Part shown: positions 31,635-41,332 of the stretch, piece after piece
Numbering within the stretch: position 1 is the stretch's first letter
Layout: each line of letters starts with the position of its first letter
Assembly (NCBI GenBank): GCA_002162925.1
Contig: MABC01000045.1
Location: 17,803 to 81,802, forward strand
Direction of reading: 5' to 3'
Source of the DNA: Thalassotalea sp. 42_200_T64
GTDB lineage: Bacteria > Pseudomonadota > Gammaproteobacteria > Enterobacterales > Alteromonadaceae
DNA: 64,000 nt
Position numbers and translations under genes: made by a program
The notes under the pieces: model-generated
The model's database searches: none
Told to the model about the DNA's origin: nothing
Seen by the model: only the letters and a program-made list of their open reading frames with translations

Positions 31635-34600
31635 ATGAATTTTAATAAAACCCTAATTGCCACATTCATAGGGGCGGCACTTGCCTCTGTCACTTTGGGC
31701 GTTACTGCCAGTCCAGCCACCAGTAATTTACAGTCATATCACGCTGCAGAAAATATCAGCTCAACAGTGAATCGACTGGTAAAGCCAAAACAACAATCAA
31801 AAATGTCGGCTTCAGCCAGTGGTATGCGTAACAATTATGATGCACAACTGGGCAAAACAACCTTCCAATGGGCCGCTAAAGATCAAGCGCCAGCCAATAT
31901 TGGCAGTATTGCCAAAGAACACCAATTAAGTTTTGCCGCCAATCACTATTTGACTCAACTCAATGGTATGTCAGCGAAAAAACAGGGCGCTTTAGCTGCT
32001 GTTTTAACGAGTGTTCATGATCGTGGTCACGGGGCAAAAATTGCCAAATTTAAACAAGAGCTTAATGGCGTAGAAGTGTTTAATCGTGAATATAATGTGA
32101 TGATGGATGCCGAATTTAACTTGGTGGCTTCTTCCGGTTACTTCGCCAGCCTTAGTGCCGTTGATGATGCAAAATCTCCGAAATTTATTGGTCTTGCCTT
32201 TGGTGATGCAACTAGCGCTATTAGCAATGCTTTTGCGGCCATGGGCAGAAATAAAAACTCGATAGAGTTAACTAAAGTGAGAACCGCGGGTAAATATACA
32301 CATTATCAAGCCCTATCATCGGACAAATACCAAATACTAGGTGAACCGAGAGCTAAGCAGGTTTACTTTGAAAGCAAAGGCAAACTGGTCGCCGCTTATT
32401 ATATCGAAATCGAAGCCAGTGATAGTGACAGCGTTGATTCAAATTATTACAGCTATGTGATTTCGGCAGACAGTGGCAAAGTATTGGTTAAGCATAACTT
32501 AACCGTGGCAGACTCTGATTTTAGTTATCGGGTATATGCCGACGAAGACGGAATGAACAAACCTTGGCAAGGACCACACGGTAAAGTGATCCCGGCGGAA
32601 AGTGTCGATCAAGTCGATACCCGCGTTTACCTTGATGCCCCTTTAGTCACTTTAACTTCTGGCCCTATCGGTACCCAAGATGCCTGGTTGGCTGATGATG
32701 CGACAACCACGCAAGGCAATAACGTAAATGCCTATGTCGATGCTATCGCGCCCGATGGTTTTAGCAACGGTGATTATACGGCAACGCTAACCAGTGCCAA
32801 CACCTTTGATTACAAATACGATGAGACGAAAGCTGAAAGCTCTAAAATCAACCGCCAAGCCGCAATCGTAAACCTGTTCTATTTGAATAACTACTTGCAC
32901 GATGCATATTATGATCATGGTTTTGATGAAGTTTCGGGCAATGCTCAAGCCGATAACTTTGGTAGAGGCGGAGTTGACGGTGATGCGCTGTTAGCCGAAG
33001 CGCAAGATAATTCCGGCTTTGGCAATGCCAACATGACCACTCCTGCCGATGGTGTTTCACCAAAGATGCAAATGTATTTATTTGACTCAAAAGATGCGGT
33101 GAATGGCGAAGATTATGGTCTAGATGTAACTTCTCATGATGACCTTGGCATGCTTGACGTAGTACGTCGTTCAAACTTTGGTCAAGGCCAGTTTGATATC
33201 CAGGGCGATGTAGTTCGAATCGACGATGGCTTCGATGTTGCCAACGATGGCTGTGAAGCGGCGGTGAATGGTGATGAGTTGCAAGGAAAAATTGCCTTAA
33301 TCGATCGCGGTGCCTGTAATTTTACCTTAAAAGTATTAAATGCCCAGAATGCAGGAGTCATTGGCGCACTTATTGCCAATAATACCGACGATGGTACTCC
33401 GGCACCAATGGGTGGCAGTGACGATTTGGTCAAAATTCCTAACGTCGGCATCAACTATGCGGACGGACAGAACATTGACAGCAAGTTAGCGTTGGATGAA
33501 ACAGTCTCTGTTGCAATGTTCAACGACAAGCCATTTAAAGGAAGTTCGTGGGATAATGCGATTGTTGCTCATGAGTGGGGCCATTACATCAGCAACCGCC
33601 TAGTGGGTGGCGGCTCTGGTTTAATTAACCAACAGGGTGATTCGATGGGCGAAGGTTGGGGAGATTTCCATGCCTTATTGCTGATTTCTGAGAAAGATGA
33701 TGCCTTGATTGCCGGCAATGAGTTATTCCAAAAACCTTATGCGGCGGTAACTTATGTGGATTCGTTCTATTATGGTATCCGTAATTATCCATACAGTACT
33801 GACATGGAAGTGAATCCGTTAACATTTGCTAATGTGATGATGGGCAACGGTACCGGTGTAGACGAGTTCGGTAGAGCTGAAGTTCATGATGCCGGTGAAC
33901 CTTGGGCGGCAATGCTTTGGGACAGTTACGTAGCTTTGATCAATGATGAACGTCATTCATTTGACGAAGCTCGTAGTTTGATGATGGGTTATTTGGTTGC
34001 GGGTTATAAAATGACGCCGATAGCGCCAACGTATACCGAAGCTCGTGATGCTCTTTTAGCTGCGGCATATGCCAATGATGCTGAAGATTACAAACTGATT
34101 TTGGCAGCGTTTGCTCGTCGAGGCATGGGCCTTGGTGCAGTATCGCCAGAGAGGTTCTCAACCGATCATGCTGGTGTGATTGAATCAAATCTAACTGAAT
34201 TTTCTGAGTTTGCGGTTAATCAGCATAATTTGAACGTGAATTATGAGGGATTAACGTCCGGCTATTGTTCAAATGACAGTGTTTTGGATAAGGGCGAAAC
34301 TGGTACGGTTAGCTTTACTATCAACAATAGCGGTAGTGAAGTGCTCAGTGGTTTAGTCGGTCAAGTGGAAGTGGTGAGTGATCACGATGTGACTTTTGCC
34401 AATGAAGGGCTGGTAACATTTGCAGACCTTGACCTGTTTGCCTCTGCTACCAGTGCACCGCTTGAATTTACCTTGAACGACGCGGCAACGGCTGATCAAT
34501 TAGAGTTAAAAATAACTTTCCCTGATGTTGCTGAAGGTACTCAGGCTCCGGATGAATACCTGGTTTCGACCCTGGTAAACTTTGATTTCGAATCAAGAGC

Positions 34601-35630
34601 ACCGGTTGCCAATCAAAGTACCGATAACATGGAAACTAACTCGTTCTTTGTTGATTGGCAAGAAAACGTGATGTTTGGCGACGAGTTCGCGCAAGGCACA
34701 CAAAGTTATGATGATGGCGACAACGTCGGCTGGTTTGCTTCATACGGTTACAATTTAGGTGCGCAAACGATGTACCTAAACAATAATGACTTTCAATCAG
34801 ACGTCGCGGTGGAAACGGCAACGTTTTTAGTTGGCTACGGTGGCGACTTTAGCATGTCTTTCTGGCACTTCTATGGTTTAGAAGCTGACTGGGATGGCGG
34901 TGTTGTTGAGATCAGCATTAACGGTGATGAATGGGTTGATGTTACTGCTGTAGGCGGCACCTTTGACCTTGGTTATGATGGCGAGCTGGAAGGCGGTGAT
35001 TCGCAGGCCTTGTCTGATCGTCCGGTGTTTACTGGCCGTAACAATAGTGATGGTTGGGGTAACATGGATCGAGTTGATTTTGGTAGCGCGTTAAACGGTA
35101 ATGAAGTTAAGCTGCGCTTTAGAATCGCCTCAGATTTGTATGCGAATGATTTTGGTTGGTGGATCGATAATGTGACCTTTACCAACATTCAATCATCAGT
35201 ATTTTCCGATGTCGTTGCCGGTGATGCTAAAGCCTGTGATAACCGCATGCCTTACCTTACAGTTGCAGACGACTTTGCAGTAAACGAAGGCGAGAGTGCA
35301 TCATTAGCGGCTACTGCCAGCGATCCAAATGGTGACGAGCTAACGTATAGCTGGACCCAGGTATCAGGTACTGCTGTGACATTAGCGGCTGTTGACAGTG
35401 CAAATGCAACCTTCACTGCCCCTGAAGTGGTATCAGGCAGCGAAGCGCTAGTGTTTGAACTCACGGTTGATGATGGTCGCGATACTCTTAGCAAACAGCT
35501 AACGGTTACCGTACAAGATGTCGTGGTTGTTGTTGAGCCAGAGCCTAAGAAGAAATCTAGCAGTGGTGGTACTACTGGATTGTTAGCATTGTTATTATTA
35601 CCGTTGGCGATATTCCGTCGTCGTAAGTAA
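31635..35630 (+). CDS. Secreted M36 (fungalysin-type) metalloprotease with GlyGly-CTERM
   Basis: A 1331-residue secreted zinc protease. Order: signal peptide (to about A25), fungalysin-type propeptide (about 30-260), catalytic region with an inserted PA domain (about 515-620), zinc motif H646-E-W-G-H650 and third ligand E673 (G-E-G-W-G-D), jelly-roll-like region, an Ig/cadherin-like domain (about 1215-1295), then S-S-S-G-G-T-T-G-L-L-A-L-L-L-L and a terminal R-R-R-K. That tail is a GlyGly-CTERM signal, normally processed by rhombosortase and linked to type II secretion. ATG 31635 with AAAGGA upstream is preferred over the adjacent TTG. It probably degrades extracellular protein. Confidence 0.93.
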   Translation: MNFNKTLIATFIGAALASVTLGVTASPATSNLQSYHAAENISSTVNRLVKPKQQSKMSASASGMRNNYDAQLGKTTFQWAAKDQAPANIGSIAKEHQLSFAANHYLTQLNGMSAKKQGALAAVLTSVHDRGHGAKIAKFKQELNGVEVFNREYNVMMDAEFNLVASSGYFASLSAVDDAKSPKFIGLAFGDATSAISNAFAAMGRNKNSIELTKVRTAGKYTHYQALSSDKYQILGEPRAKQVYFESKGKLVAAYYIEIEASDSDSVDSNYYSYVISADSGKVLVKHNLTVADSDFSYRVYADEDGMNKPWQGPHGKVIPAESVDQVDTRVYLDAPLVTLTSGPIGTQDAWLADDATTTQGNNVNAYVDAIAPDGFSNGDYTATLTSANTFDYKYDETKAESSKINRQAAIVNLFYLNNYLHDAYYDHGFDEVSGNAQADNFGRGGVDGDALLAEAQDNSGFGNANMTTPADGVSPKMQMYLFDSKDAVNGEDYGLDVTSHDDLGMLDVVRRSNFGQGQFDIQGDVVRIDDGFDVANDGCEAAVNGDELQGKIALIDRGACNFTLKVLNAQNAGVIGALIANNTDDGTPAPMGGSDDLVKIPNVGINYADGQNIDSKLALDETVSVAMFNDKPFKGSSWDNAIVAHEWGHYISNRLVGGGSGLINQQGDSMGEGWGDFHALLLISEKDDALIAGNELFQKPYAAVTYVDSFYYGIRNYPYSTDMEVNPLTFANVMMGNGTGVDEFGRAEVHDAGEPWAAMLWDSYVALINDERHSFDEARSLMMGYLVAGYKMTPIAPTYTEARDALLAAAYANDAEDYKLILAAFARRGMGLGAVSPERFSTDHAGVIESNLTEFSEFAVNQHNLNVNYEGLTSGYCSNDSVLDKGETGTVSFTINNSGSEVLSGLVGQVEVVSDHDVTFANEGLVTFADLDLFASATSAPLEFTLNDAATADQLELKITFPDVAEGTQAPDEYLVSTLVNFDFESRAPVANQSTDNMETNSFFVDWQENVMFGDEFAQGTQSYDDGDNVGWFASYGYNLGAQTMYLNNNDFQSDVAVETATFLVGYGGDFSMSFWHFYGLEADWDGGVVEISINGDEWVDVTAVGGTFDLGYDGELEGGDSQALSDRPVFTGRNNSDGWGNMDRVDFGSALNGNEVKLRFRIASDLYANDFGWWIDNVTFTNIQSSVFSDVVAGDAKACDNRMPYLTVADDFAVNEGESASLAATASDPNGDELTYSWTQVSGTAVTLAAVDSANATFTAPEVVSGSEALVFELTVDDGRDTLSKQLTVTVQDVVVVVEPEPKKKSSSGGTTGLLALLLLPLAIFRRRK

Positions 35631-35638
35631 TTTGACTG

Positions 35639-35693
35639 GTTGGCGGGGTTTCAACCTCGCATTGATTTTTCGCGAGACTAAAGTCCCGCCAAC
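35639..35693. repeat. Palindromic REP-like element
   Basis: A 55-base imperfect palindrome with outer arms GTTGGCGGG and CCCGCCAAC and inner arms CTCGC / GCGAG, between the protease stop and the next gene. Its form, a GC-rich hairpin with 'GGGTTTCAACC'-like arms in an AT-rich spacer, resembles the dispersed palindromic units of marine Alteromonadales. Only one copy was noticed in this window. As RNA it would form a stable hairpin that could separate or stabilise transcripts. Confidence 0.6.
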
Positions 35694-35718
35694 TAGGATT
35701 TTTTCAAAGGAAGAATAT

Positions 35719-36234
35719 ATGGTAAAAAAGATCACCACGCTATTGGCGTTGGTTATAGCGATTAGCGCTTGCTCTGAAGTGACAGAGACGAATAAGAAAG
35801 CGACAAGCTCTACGGATAGCGCACAGACAAAACAAACAACGAACAGTGCGACTGAAATTACTGCTAGTCGATCGAAAGACAAAACTGAGCACTCGCTGGC
35901 AATAGATAAGCCGCGCTCAGTCACTATCAATAATAAAAAATTTCAGGCCAATACCATTATTCAGCCAGGCGCCAGAGTATTTAACTTGCTAATGGGAGAG
36001 TTTGGTCGGGTGAAAGGCAGTTTTGTGGTGACAACAAAAGATCAAATGCTGGCCGACAGCGATAATTTTATGTTAGCTACTATCACCGCCATTGCCGCAA
36101 ACACCTACCGAATAACTCCACAAAAACAGACCAACTTTATGGAGTTTTATCAGCAACTACAATATGATAAGCGCTTTCGGGTGGTTGAAATGGAAATAGA
36201 TTACAGCCCGATCAGCAAAGCGGAAACTTATTAA
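35719..36234 (+). CDS. Putative lipoprotein of unknown function
   Basis: A 171-residue protein with a lipoprotein signal: M-V-K-K-I-T-T, hydrophobic core and lipobox A-I-S-A-C (Cys at about residue 17). A Ser/Thr-rich linker (about 20-60) leads to a C-terminal domain that looks like a mixed alpha/beta fold with no motif I recognise. ATG 35719 is chosen because AAAGGAAG precedes it; the frame is open upstream but that part is the palindromic repeat. It ends convergent with the next small gene, overlapping it by 4 bases. Confidence 0.75.
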   Translation: MVKKITTLLALVIAISACSEVTETNKKATSSTDSAQTKQTTNSATEITASRSKDKTEHSLAIDKPRSVTINNKKFQANTIIQPGARVFNLLMGEFGRVKGSFVVTTKDQMLADSDNFMLATITAIAANTYRITPQKQTNFMEFYQQLQYDKRFRVVEMEIDYSPISKAETY

Positions 36235-36422
36235 TAATAGCTATCTTCATGGTTATGAATTTGTGGGTCATCAATAATTTCTTCGATACCCACTTCTATC
36301 GCGTGATTATCCATTATGTCATTTAAATAAACCGTTTGCGTCGCGCCATCGACCCAAGTCACGGTACCACTGCCTTTGTGAGTGCCACAAACCATACCAA
36401 GACGAATTTTATCAAGATCCAT
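36231..36422 (-). CDS. Small conserved-looking hypothetical protein
   Basis: A 63-residue acidic protein (M-D-L-D-K-I-R-L-G-M-V-C-G-T-H ... E-D-S-Y-Y) with a strong ribosome binding site (AAGGGGG) before ATG 36422. The T-V-T-W-V-D-G-A-T-Q-T-V-Y-L centre looks like a small beta barrel of the KOW/SH3 type. Function unknown. The start signal and codon use support it being real. Confidence 0.65.
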   Translation of the reverse strand: MDLDKIRLGMVCGTHKGSGTVTWVDGATQTVYLNDIMDNHAIEVGIEEIIDDPQIHNHEDSYY

Positions 36423-36594
36423 ACTACCCCCTTACATTAAAAACAACTGTTCAAAATATAGACAGTCTTATCTGTTTTTAGTTCAAGTTTGTTCGCTATG
36501 TTAATTGAATATTTGCTGCGGTTGATGTACATCAAAGCAGCTTGCTCACAATTGTTTATATTATTAAGCTGGTAAAAATGACGAAAAATAAACC

Positions 36595-37359
36595 ATGCTT
36601 AATGCTATTGATACAAGACCAAACGATCTTTCCACTTATACCGTGTCGGTTCGTGGTAAGGGTAAAGCTGAGCCGATACAGCAGTTTTTAACTCGAAATT
36701 TTAGTTCCCTAGCTTTGACCCAAATAGAAAGTGTCTTTGGTTTCGTTGAACGAACAAGCTTATATGGTGGGCGTATTTTTGAACGGCCGCAATTATCAAC
36801 TGCTGATGTTCTCTGGCTAAATAAAAAAGGCATTGGTTTGCGTATTCCGTTAACCAATCATTTCGCCGATAAAGCGGAATACATTAAAACCACCTTAATG
36901 TTAAAAAAATACCATAACCCGTTAAATTCAGTAATATGTACCAATGACGATTTGGCGCTTTGGATAAAAGCTGAGTTTCCCCATTTTGATATTGAAGCCA
37001 GTGTGATTAAAAACTTGCATAACTTGCAGCAAATTGATGAGGCGCTAGAGATATATCATACGGTAGTATTGCCAATGACCGCAAATGACGATGAGCAACT
37101 TCTTGATGCGATCACCGACAAAATCCGGATCCGGCTATTTGCCAATGCCGGCTGTGCTTATACCTGTCCGGCTAAAATTTGTTATAAATCGATTTCGAAA
37201 ATGAACAAGTTTAAAGGTGGCGAATTTAAATGTTCACAACCAATAAAAATGCGTGACTCTATGGGCATGATTGACTTTGATTTGCAGCGTTTGCAGGATA
37301 AAGGCTTCCACAAATTTAAACTGCTCAGGGCACGATTAGGTAATCACACCGGTTATTAG
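36595..37359 (+). CDS. Unknown protein with C-terminal cysteine cluster
   Basis: A 254-residue soluble protein I do not recognise. The middle (L-R-I-P-L-T-N-H-F, S-V-I-C-T-N-D-D-L) reads like strands of a TIM barrel, and the C-terminus has C-A-Y-T-C-P-A-K-I-C-Y with a fourth Cys (F-K-C-S) about 25 residues on, a possible iron-sulfur or zinc site. A similar Cys arrangement closes peptidase U32/UbiU-UbiV-like proteins, so a distant relation is possible, but it is only a guess. No good ribosome binding site precedes ATG 36595. Single gene, convergent with anmK. Confidence 0.65.
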   Translation: MLNAIDTRPNDLSTYTVSVRGKGKAEPIQQFLTRNFSSLALTQIESVFGFVERTSLYGGRIFERPQLSTADVLWLNKKGIGLRIPLTNHFADKAEYIKTTLMLKKYHNPLNSVICTNDDLALWIKAEFPHFDIEASVIKNLHNLQQIDEALEIYHTVVLPMTANDDEQLLDAITDKIRIRLFANAGCAYTCPAKICYKSISKMNKFKGGEFKCSQPIKMRDSMGMIDFDLQRLQDKGFHKFKLLRARLGNHTGY

Positions 37360-37395
37360 CACAAGGGGTTAATAAGAAGCGAATGCTTGAGTAGG

Positions 37396-38535
37396 TTATG
37401 GGCTGTGACTAATGCCTAACACGCAGTTCGAACTCGCTCCGGTAACCGCAGGTAAATTACCAGTGATCTTTTGATCAAAGGCATAGGCTAACCAGGCAAA
37501 CACTACGGCTTCTAAGCTGTCATTATCTATCCCTAAAGATGAGACTGTGCTCACTTTATGGTTACTTGCAAGCTGGCTGATTTCGGCCATCAATTTAGGG
37601 TTGTTGGCGCCGCCGCCACATATGATCAAAACACCAGACTGACTGATTTGGGCGACGGTGTTGGCAATGCTTTTTGTGGTTAAGGTCAACAATGTTGCCT
37701 GCACATCTTCAGCGGCAATGGTGGTATTGATCAGATGTTTGTTCAACCAGTCTAAATGGAAGTATTCTCGGCCAGTACTTTTCGGCCAAGATTGCGAAAA
37801 GTAGGGGTCAATAAGCATTGCCGTTAACAACGCTTGGTTTACGGTACCACTATCTGCCCACCGGCCATCAACATCTATGCCTTGCGGGTCGTCGTCATGA
37901 TGGCTTCGATACCAGTCATCAAGCAAGGCATTTCCAGGGCCAATATCAAAGCCTAACACCGCTTGCGTGCTAGGCTTTGATATTGGGCTTGGCAGATAAG
38001 TAATATTACTGATGCCACCAATATTTACCACGCATACATCATGGTTATTATCGGCAAAAATAGCTTGATGATAGGCTGGCACTAAAGGCGCCCCCTGGCC
38101 ACCAAGGGCGATATCTTTTTCTCTAAACTTACCAATAACCCGAATCCCGGTTAAACAAGCTAAAGTTTGGCTACAGCCAATCTGCAGGGTAAATGGCTGG
38201 GAAAAAATGGGACGGTGACGAATTGTCTGACCATGATTACCAATGGCGCTGATGTCTGCTGGCGTTAGTGATTGTTGCTTTAAAAACCGTTGAATAGCGG
38301 CGGCAAATCTTGTTGCCAGCAACTTATCCAATGCCCCCATTTGGTCAATTTCATTGTTTCCTGGGGTGTATAGAGAGGTTATTTGTTGCCGGGTGTTAGC
38401 ATCAAACGCTTGAAAATAAGAGGCAACAAGTTGGTGGGGGGGCTGGTTGAAATCAACCAGTGCGAGATCGATGCCGTCGGCACTGGTTCCTGACATCAGG
38501 CCTAGGTAAAACCTAGGCGTGAGGTTATTCGGCAA
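37396..38535 (-). CDS. anmK: Anhydro-N-acetylmuramic acid kinase
   Basis: A 379-residue ASKHA-fold kinase with the N-terminal M-S-G-T-S-A-D-G-I-D motif, then G-N-H-G-Q-T, N-I-G-G-I-S-N and F-D-I-G-P-G-N. It phosphorylates and hydrolyses anhydroMurNAc from cell-wall turnover to MurNAc-6-phosphate. It overlaps the end of the M23 peptidase gene upstream by 11 bases, so wall hydrolysis and recycling are co-transcribed. Confidence 0.95.
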   Translation of the reverse strand: MPNNLTPRFYLGLMSGTSADGIDLALVDFNQPPHQLVASYFQAFDANTRQQITSLYTPGNNEIDQMGALDKLLATRFAAAIQRFLKQQSLTPADISAIGNHGQTIRHRPIFSQPFTLQIGCSQTLACLTGIRVIGKFREKDIALGGQGAPLVPAYHQAIFADNNHDVCVVNIGGISNITYLPSPISKPSTQAVLGFDIGPGNALLDDWYRSHHDDDPQGIDVDGRWADSGTVNQALLTAMLIDPYFSQSWPKSTGREYFHLDWLNKHLINTTIAAEDVQATLLTLTTKSIANTVAQISQSGVLIICGGGANNPKLMAEISQLASNHKVSTVSSLGIDNDSLEAVVFAWLAYAFDQKITGNLPAVTGASSNCVLGISHSP

Positions 38536-39886
38536 CTGTCGTAACCGCGTTATCCGTAGCGGCTAAGAATGCTTGCTTGGAACCATCCAGCTGGATAAGC
38601 ATGTTGTTGGCAACCAGGCTAAATTCCGCTTTATATTTTTTATTAATAGGCAGTGCATCAGGTAGTTTTACCGTGCGCGGGTTACGGTGCACACCATTTA
38701 ACAAGAATTCATAATGCAAATGTGGCGCCTGTGATAATCCGGTAGAGCCGACATAACCAATCACTTGACCTTGTTTAACTCGTACACCTTTTTTCACGGC
38801 GCGTTTTGAAAAATGCAGGTATTTGGTCACTATGTTATTGGCATGCTGGATAAACACATAATTACCATTGTATTTATTATAGGTTGCGGCAATAACTCGA
38901 CCATTACCCGCCGCTTTCACCGGAGTACCTTTCGGCGCGCGATAATCAACACCATTATGGGCTTTTACCCGTTTTAATATCGGGTGATAGCGTTTTGGTT
39001 TAAAGCTTGAACTGATGTATTGGAAGCTCACTGGCGCACGTAAGAACGATTTACGCATACTATCGCCATTGGCAGCATAGTACTCGCCATCTTTAAAGCG
39101 AATGGCCTTGAAGGTTTCGCCCTGATTACTAAATTCTGCCGCCAAGATATTGCCATGGCCAACAAAGTCGCCATCTACGTACTGGTTTTCAAACATCACG
39201 GTAAAACTGTCGCCTTCGCGAATATCCAGGGCAAAGTCAATATCCCAGCCAAATACATTGGCAAGATTCATCGTTTGGTTGTTGCTTAATCCCGCCGCTA
39301 ATGCCGCACTCCAAAAATTACTGGTAATTTTAGCCTGGGCGTAGTCGATACGCGTTTCTATTTGTTTTCGTTCAACGCTACTGTAAAAGCCGGTATCCGT
39401 TTTATTGACAATTAGCGTGTCGGTTAACGACATTGGGTATTTTAATTTAATTAAATCACCATCATCATTGCTGGCGAATTTAATTTCATCCCCCACTCTT
39501 AATGAGCGCAGGTTTTTGCCATCTGTGGTGTTATCTACAGCATAAGTAGTGGCGGCACTAAAACCTAAGCGTTTAAATATTTTTCCTAATGAATCGCCAC
39601 TTTTTACTGTTGCCGTCTGCCAGGAGATTTCTTCTGCTTTGTCTTCGGCCACTGGTTGCAGGACAATTTGAGTTTCTTCGGGAATTGCTAATTGGTAAAT
39701 CTTACCTACTTCGATTGCCGATTTCGTATTATTACGACTTGCAGATGCCTTTTCTGAAGGAAAAACAAACAAAATCAGTAAAAAAAGGCTGCAACCACTG
39801 ATCAACACCTGGTGTTTTTTGGGAAGCTCTAGAAATATATTCTTTAATTTAATCAATGCGTTACTGCTATATGTTGTTGTGACCAC
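38525..39886 (-). CDS. Murein DD-endopeptidase, MepM-like (M23)
   Basis: A 453-residue membrane-anchored peptidoglycan hydrolase: one N-terminal membrane segment (about residues 25-45), an OapA/LysM-like region (about 90-150), and a C-terminal M23 domain with the zinc motifs H-N-G-V-D-Y and H-L-H-Y-E-F. This build is that of MepM/YebA, which cuts cross-links to allow wall growth. It is divergent from tyrS and followed by anmK, an arrangement common in gammaproteobacteria. Confidence 0.92.
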   Translation of the reverse strand: MVTTTYSSNALIKLKNIFLELPKKHQVLISGCSLFLLILFVFPSEKASASRNNTKSAIEVGKIYQLAIPEETQIVLQPVAEDKAEEISWQTATVKSGDSLGKIFKRLGFSAATTYAVDNTTDGKNLRSLRVGDEIKFASNDDGDLIKLKYPMSLTDTLIVNKTDTGFYSSVERKQIETRIDYAQAKITSNFWSAALAAGLSNNQTMNLANVFGWDIDFALDIREGDSFTVMFENQYVDGDFVGHGNILAAEFSNQGETFKAIRFKDGEYYAANGDSMRKSFLRAPVSFQYISSSFKPKRYHPILKRVKAHNGVDYRAPKGTPVKAAGNGRVIAATYNKYNGNYVFIQHANNIVTKYLHFSKRAVKKGVRVKQGQVIGYVGSTGLSQAPHLHYEFLLNGVHRNPRTVKLPDALPINKKYKAEFSLVANNMLIQLDGSKQAFLAATDNAVTTVAE

Positions 39887-40013
39887 TAGTTTTCTACTGT
39901 CAACTATACCAAAAAAACTGAAAAACTCACAACCCTAGGGTTCCCACAAGCCGCCTATTTGCAGTAGAATTCCCTGATATTTATGAGAATCAGCTAAAAT
40001 TAAAGGCGAAAAA

Positions 40014-41213
40014 ATGACCGATGTTCAGCAAGCGTTTGCCGAAATTAAACGTGGCGCAGAAGAGATATTGCTTGAAGATGAATTGTTAGCAAAGTTAAAA
40101 ACTGGCAAACCATTAAAAATTAAAGTAGGTTTTGACCCAACAGCCCCTGATCTGCATTTAGGTCATACTGTGCTTATTAACAAGATGCGTCAGTTTCAAC
40201 AATTAGGTCACGAAGTTATTTTCCTTATCGGTGATTTCACCGGCATGATCGGCGACCCTACCGGCAAAAATGTTACCCGCAAGCCGTTAACTGAAGCCGA
40301 CGTATTAGCCAATGCCGAAACCTATAAAGAGCAAGTATTCAAAATTTTAGACCCCGCCAAAACACGAGTTGAATTTAACTCAACCTGGATGGAAAAATTA
40401 GGCTCTGCCGGCATGTTAAAACTTGCATCGCGCCAAACCGTGGCACGAATGATGGAGCGTGATGACTTTAAAAAACGTTTCAAAGAAGGCCAGTCTATTG
40501 CAATACACGAATTTATGTATCCACTGGTACAAGGTTGGGATTCGGTAGCACTAGAGTCTGATGTAGAGCTTGGTGGCACCGATCAGAAGTTCAACTTGCT
40601 GATGGGCCGAGAATTGCAAAAAGGCGAAGGTCAGCGTCCACAAACCGTATTAATGATGCCATTGCTTGAAGGCTTGGATGGCGTGCAAAAAATGTCTAAA
40701 TCATTAGGCAACTACATTGGCATTACCGACAGCCCGAACGATATGTTTGGTAAAATCATGAGCATTTCTGATGTGTTAATGTGGCGTTACTACGATTTAT
40801 TAAGCTTTAAACCGATTGCTGAAATTGAAGGCTTTAAAACGAAAATTAGCGAAGGCGCTAACCCTCGCGATATTAAAATTGAATTGGCAAAAGAGCTTAT
40901 TGAACGCTTCCACAGTAGCGATGCGGCAACTGCAGCGCATCAAGAGTTCATCAATCGTTTCCAAAAAGGTGCGATGCCAGATGAAATTGATGAGAAATCG
41001 GTTACTGCTGAAGGCGGTGAAATTGCCATTGCTAATTTATTAAAAGATGCAGGCTTAGTCGCCAGTACTTCTGAAGCCATGCGTATGATCAAACAAGGTG
41101 CGGTTAAAATTGATGGTGAAAAAGTTAACGACAATAAATTGCAATGCAAATCGGGCACGGTTGCGGTTTACCAGGTTGGTAAGCGTAAATTTGCCAAAGT
41201 TACGCTGACCTAA
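40014..41213 (+). CDS. tyrS: Tyrosyl-tRNA synthetase
   Basis: A 399-residue class I synthetase. H-L-G-H (HIGH motif) is at about residues 45-48, the K-M-S-K-S motif at about 228-232, and an S4 RNA-binding domain forms the last 65 residues. The 399-residue length and the sequence around [12 protein letters not shown] are of the shorter TyrRS group found alongside or instead of E. coli-type TyrS. AAAGGCG precedes ATG 40014. Confidence 0.96.
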   Translation: MTDVQQAFAEIKRGAEEILLEDELLAKLKTGKPLKIKVGFDPTAPDLHLGHTVLINKMRQFQQLGHEVIFLIGDFTGMIGDPTGKNVTRKPLTEADVLANAETYKEQVFKILDPAKTRVEFNSTWMEKLGSAGMLKLASRQTVARMMERDDFKKRFKEGQSIAIHEFMYPLVQGWDSVALESDVELGGTDQKFNLLMGRELQKGEGQRPQTVLMMPLLEGLDGVQKMSKSLGNYIGITDSPNDMFGKIMSISDVLMWRYYDLLSFKPIAEIEGFKTKISEGANPRDIKIELAKELIERFHSSDAATAAHQEFINRFQKGAMPDEIDEKSVTAEGGEIAIANLLKDAGLVASTSEAMRMIKQGAVKIDGEKVNDNKLQCKSGTVAVYQVGKRKFAKVTLT

Positions 41214-41248
41214 GTAATAATTCCAAACGGCTTTTCCTTCTGAGCTTC

Positions 41249-41281
41249 AAAGCCAGTGTTAACATTAACACTGGCTTTTTT
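41249..41281 (+). terminator. tyrS terminator
   Basis: AAAGCCAGTGTTAA-CA-TTAACACTGGCTTTTTT: a perfect 13-bp stem followed by T6, 36 bases after the tyrS stop. Confidence 0.9.
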
Positions 41282-41332
41282 ATGCCGTTATGGCTTAAAG
41301 TTAAATAATTGAAATCTGGTAAAATCTAATCA

